A stretch of 6,392 bases of DNA, taken from the NCBI GenBank assembly GCA_029934815.1, contig JAOZLM010000133.1, forward strand, positions 1 through 6,392, in the 5' to 3' direction. Source of the stretch: Desulfocapsa sp. GTDB lineage: Bacteria; Desulfobacterota; Desulfobulbia; Desulfobulbales; Desulfocapsaceae. The position numbers were made by a program, and so were the translations under genes. Below are positions 6,036-6,392 of the stretch, in pieces (the first letter of the stretch is position 1; every line of letters begins with the position of its first letter). Below the pieces are notes generated by a model. That model searched no databases, was not told where the DNA came from, and saw only the letters and a list, made by a program, of their open reading frames with translations.

Positions 6036-6368
6036 CTAATCTGAACGCCCAAAAAACATATAAATGATAAAACCCACAATCCCTGCCCCGCCAAACAGAA
6101 CCGGTAGAATTTTATTAATCTGCAATTCATCACCAACAACCAGAGTATGCATATATTCAGTGCCGCTTACCCACCACACGCCAATAAAAATGACGATGAT
6201 GATAAGATCCTTAAAAGACTGCTTATACAGAAGGTAAATAACTGCAGCTATAAACGGAACCAGAAACCAGGGATTAGTGAAAAGCCCTACATAGTCAACC
6301 TTTGCCACCTGCTCCTGAAGATGCGTGGACTCTATCCATGCCAGAATTTTTCCAAAAAACTCACTCAT
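6036..6368 (-). CDS. Small three-helix membrane protein, function unknown
   Basis: A 110-residue protein I do not recognise. After a polar, probably amphipathic N-terminus (residues 1-30) there are three hydrophobic stretches that can each span the membrane: about 33-49 (PWFLVPFIAAVIYLLY), 54-70 (DLIIIVIFIGVWWVSG) and 87-106 (ILPVLFGGAGIVGFIIYMFF). No signal peptidase site, cysteines or histidine-rich metal motif are evident. The start is an ATG with a weak GGAA ribosome site 7 nt upstream. The 44-bp gap to the cyclic-nucleotide-binding gene contains only a short AT-rich palindrome and no terminator, so the two are probably one transcript and may work together. Its promoter lies beyond or within the last 24 bases of the window. 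The protein-like composition and clear topology make it a real gene. Confidence 0.8.
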   Translation of the reverse strand: MSEFFGKILAWIESTHLQEQVAKVDYVGLFTNPWFLVPFIAAVIYLLYKQSFKDLIIIVIFIGVWWVSGTEYMHTLVVGDELQINKILPVLFGGAGIVGFIIYMFFGRSD

Positions 6369-6392
6369 CGTATCATTCCATTCTATTTTTTT

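Overview
The window looks like chromosomal DNA from a Gram-negative bacterium of about 45-50% GC. The most likely group is Desulfobacterota (the old Deltaproteobacteria), possibly a Desulfobulbales-like sulfur-cycling bacterium. Three things suggest this: a heptose adenylyltransferase domain (LPS inner-core synthesis), a HEAT-like protein I recall from Desulfovibrio-type genomes, and a cyclic-nucleotide-binding/DUF4388 regulator. This placement is inference from family resemblance, not from a search.

Layout, left to right. A complete recA (+) is followed by a 121-bp gap holding a perfect 14-bp inverted repeat. Next comes an AT-rich GNAT acetyltransferase gene (+) that looks like a later arrival. 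It converges on a leftward series of three genes: ferritin, a HEAT-like protein, and a fused carbon-nitrogen hydrolase/RfaE2 protein. The last two overlap by 4 bp and are almost certainly co-transcribed; ferritin lies 75 bp upstream of them. A Fur-box-like sequence sits in that 75-bp gap. Divergent from ferritin is a guanine deaminase gene (+). Its stop lies 9 bp from the stop of a leftward gene for a cyclic-nucleotide-binding/DUF4388 regulator, which is preceded, 44 bp away, by a small three-helix membrane protein gene, probably in the same transcript.

How the genes relate: recA is housekeeping recombination and SOS. Ferritin plus the Fur-like site suggest iron-linked control of the leftward cluster. 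The fused protein joins an omega-amidase-like hydrolase to an ADP-heptose-pathway enzyme, which is the most unusual gene product here. Guanine deaminase belongs to purine salvage. The regulator and its membrane partner look like an uncharacterised sensing pair. I found no rRNA, tRNA, CRISPR array, insertion sequence or clear rho-independent terminator. No stretch over 300 bases lacks a gene.
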